Source: Chryseobacterium sp. MA9
Lineage (GTDB): Bacteria > Bacteroidota > Bacteroidia > Flavobacteriales > Weeksellaceae
Assembly: GCF_024399315.1 (NCBI RefSeq)
Contig: NZ_CP075170.1
Coordinates: 806,001 to 870,000, forward strand
Direction: 5' to 3'
DNA: 64,000 bases
Position 1 is the first letter of the stretch, and each line of letters begins with the position of its first letter. Positions 62,086 through 64,000 of this stretch are shown here, in pieces. The notes below the pieces were generated by a model. That model did no database searches. It worked only from the letters and a program-made list of their open reading frames with translations, and was not told the origin of the DNA. The translations under genes and the position numbers were made by a program.

Positions 62086-64000
62086 TTATATGGCTGCCTC
62101 CTTTTTAAAGTAAGCAACGAAATCCTCCAGTTTCATCACTCCAAGATCTCCTTCTCCACGTCTTCTTACAGAAATCGTGCCTTCTTTTTCTTCATTTTCT
62201 CCCACTACAAGCATGAAAGGAATCTTATTCAATTCTGCATCACGGATCTTCTTACCCGTCTTCTCGTTTCTGTCATCAATCTGACCGCTAATATCGTGAT
62301 TTTCCAAAAATTGTGAAACTTTTTTTGAATAATCTACATATTTTTCACTGATCGGTAGAATAATAAACTGATCCGGGCTCAGCCATAATGGGAAATCACC
62401 TGCTGTATTTTCCAGCAAAATAGCAATGAAACGCTCCATAGAACCAAATGGTGCTCTGTGGATCATTACCGGTCTGTGTTTTTCATTATCATTTCCGATA
62501 TAATGAAGATCAAATCTTTCAGGAAGGTTATAATCTACCTGGATGGTTCCCAGCTGCCATTTTCTTCCCAAAGCATCTTTCACCATGAAGTCAAGTTTAG
62601 GACCATAGAATGCGGCTTCACCATATTCTACAACTGTTTTTAATCCTTTCTTCTGAGCTGCATTGATGATTGCGCTTTCTGCTTTCTCCCAATTTTCATC
62701 AGAACCGATATATTTTTCTCTGTTTTCAGGATCTCTTAAAGATACCTGCGTTACAAAGTCTTCAAAACCTAATGATTTGAAAACATAAAGAGTTAAATCA
62801 ATTACTTTTTCAAACTCTTCAGAAAGCTGATCCGGAGTACAGAAAAGGTGGGCATCATCCTGAGTAAATCCACGAACTCTCGTTAAACCGTGAAGCTCTC
62901 CACTTTGCTCATATCTGTATACTGTACCGAATTCTGCATATCTCTTAGGCAAATCTCTGTAGCTCCATTGTGAAGTTTTATAAATTTCACAGTGGTGAGG
63001 GCAGTTCATTGGCTTCAGCAAAAATTCTTCTCCTTCATTCGGCGTTTTGATCGGCTGGAAGCTGTCTGCTCCATATTTATCCCAGTGTCCTGAAGTTACA
63101 TACAATTCTTTTGCTCCGATGTGAGGAGACATTACGAATTCATAACCTCCTTTTTTCTGAGCCTCAGAAAGGAAATTTTCCAATTTTCTTCTTAAAGCAG
63201 TACCTTTTGGTAACCAAAGTGGTAAACCGGCACCTACTTTTTCAGAGAATGCAAAAATTCCAAGTTCTTTACCTAATTTTCTGTGATCTCTTCTTTTAGC
63301 TTCCTCCAATCTTTCAAGATATTCAGTAAGATCTTTCTGCTTAGGGAAAGAAATACCATATACTCTTGTCAATTGAGGGTTCTTTTCATTTCCTCTCCAA
63401 TAAGCTCCTGCTGCATTTAAAATTTTAACTGCCTTTACAATTCCCGTATTCGGAATATGGCCGCCACGACATAAGTCTGTGAAATTATCATGCGTTACAA
63501 AAGTGATTTCTCCATCATTAAGATTAGAGATCAGTTCTACTTTGTAAGGATTGTCTGCATATGTTTTTAAAGCATCTTCTTTAGAAACCGGATAAAGAGA
63601 GAATGTAGATCCTTTCTTTGCGTTTTCTAAGATCTTTTTCTCAATCTTTTCAAAATCTTTTTCAGATAAGCTTTCATCCCCGAAATCTACATCATAGTAG
63701 AATCCACTTTCGATGGCAGGGCCAATCGTCAACTTAGCATTAGGATAAAACTCAAGGATAGCCTGTGCCAAAAGGTGGGCAGAAGAGTGCCAGAAAGCCT
63801 TCTTTCCAAGATCATCATTCCAGGTCAAAAGCTGTACCGTAGAATCCGTGGTTATAGGTGTGGTTGTTTCTACTTGTTTGTCATTAACAATTGCGGAAAT
63901 GGTGTTTCTAGCCAATCCCTCGCTTATAGATTTTGCCACATCTAGAGGAGTCACTGCTCCCTCGAATTCTTTGACACTATTGTCTGGAAGTGTAATTTTT
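62086..64000 (-). CDS. thrS: Threonyl-tRNA synthetase (5' end cut by the window edge)
   Basis: The frame is open to the last base: [20 protein letters not shown] precedes the apparent GTG start at 63954, so only about the first two residues are missing. TGS domain (to about 60), editing domain ([22 protein letters not shown]), class II core with zinc ligands in [16 protein letters not shown] and MIHRAPFGS, and a C-terminal anticodon domain ([16 protein letters not shown]). Charges tRNA-Thr. Leads the infC transcript. Confidence 0.97.
   Translation of the reverse strand, partial: KITLPDNSVKEFEGAVTPLDVAKSISEGLARNTISAIVNDKQVETTTPITTDSTVQLLTWNDDLGKKAFWHSSAHLLAQAILEFYPNAKLTIGPAIESGFYYDVDFGDESLSEKDFEKIEKKILENAKKGSTFSLYPVSKEDALKTYADNPYKVELISNLNDGEITFVTHDNFTDLCRGGHIPNTGIVKAVKILNAAGAYWRGNEKNPQLTRVYGISFPKQKDLTEYLERLEEAKRRDHRKLGKELGIFAFSEKVGAGLPLWLPKGTALRRKLENFLSEAQKKGGYEFVMSPHIGAKELYVTSGHWDKYGADSFQPIKTPNEGEEFLLKPMNCPHHCEIYKTSQWSYRDLPKRYAEFGTVYRYEQSGELHGLTRVRGFTQDDAHLFCTPDQLSEEFEKVIDLTLYVFKSLGFEDFVTQVSLRDPENREKYIGSDENWEKAESAIINAAQKKGLKTVVEYGEAAFYGPKLDFMVKDALGRKWQLGTIQVDYNLPERFDLHYIGNDNEKHRPVMIHRAPFGSMERFIAILLENTAGDFPLWLSPDQFIILPISEKYVDYSKKVSQFLENHDISGQIDDRNEKTGKKIRDAELNKIPFMLVVGENEEKEGTISVRRRGEGDLGVMKLEDFVAYFKKEAAI

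Noticed and set aside
63954..64000. GTG at 63954 as the thrS start
   Set aside because: The frame stays open to the window edge with conserved TGS-domain residues (KITLPDNS), so the gene is truncated rather than starting there.
1..64000. CRISPR arrays, insertion sequences, prophage or tRNA genes
   Set aside because: No regularly spaced repeats, transposase motifs, phage structural modules or tRNA cloverleafs were recognised on either strand.

Overview
The window is an AT-rich chromosomal segment of a Flavobacteriia member, most likely Chryseobacterium or a close Weeksellaceae relative. The evidence is mixed: A/T-rich codon use, promoters of the Bacteroidetes type (TTTG, about 18 nt, TAnnTTTG), a type IX secretion (T9SS) sorting domain on secreted peptidases, lipoboxes of the SCxxD type, and AraC, GH130, WG-repeat and FucP-like families typical of this group. 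The genus call is inference; no rRNA gene is present to settle it. I see no CRISPR array, insertion sequence, prophage or tRNA gene.

Left part (1-15.4 kb) is carbohydrate metabolism. A GH10 xylanase (5' end cut off by the window), a GH43 enzyme and a GH67 alpha-glucuronidase form a glucuronoxylan operon. An AraC regulator follows, then fsa-galK-galT and a Cof-type HAD phosphatase behind a perfect 9-bp inverted repeat. On the minus strand, fructokinase, a FucP-like symporter, a LamB-type porin and a ketose 3-epimerase form one operon next to a LacI regulator, with two LacI-type palindromes.

The middle (15.4-34.7 kb) is accessory and partly decayed. It holds two surface proteins sharing a VGINT-type N-terminus, a Crp/MBL pair with foreign-looking base composition, two paralogous approximately 88-aa proteins facing each other around a CinA-like gene, a cupin operon, a CsbD-like protein and a ChaA-type antiporter. 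Next come a 43-aa basic protein, a GH130 enzyme and a GT4/glycosidase fusion, opposite an AraC-type regulator. A 40-codon remnant of the HAD phosphatase gene, an Arr rifampin ADP-ribosyltransferase with a helical N-terminal extension, small lipoproteins, an NlpC/P60 peptidase and a frameshifted isoprenylcysteine-methyltransferase-like gene follow.

From 34.7 to 47.5 kb, dapD is followed by a four-gene envelope-glycosylation operon, then the full histidine operon hisG-D-C-B-H-A-F-IE. The his operon is preceded by a his-leader peptide (16 aa, five His) and an attenuator whose two alternative pairings can be read from the sequence.

Right part (47.5-64 kb): three tandem M28 peptidases with T9SS sorting domains, then rplT-rpmI, then a 9-kb block that separates them from infC-thrS. 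The block carries small lipoproteins, a decayed gene, a WG/Sel1 repeat protein and a NarL-type histidine kinase/response regulator pair. infC has no usable ATG, and its conserved N-terminus points to an AUA start. thrS runs off the right edge.
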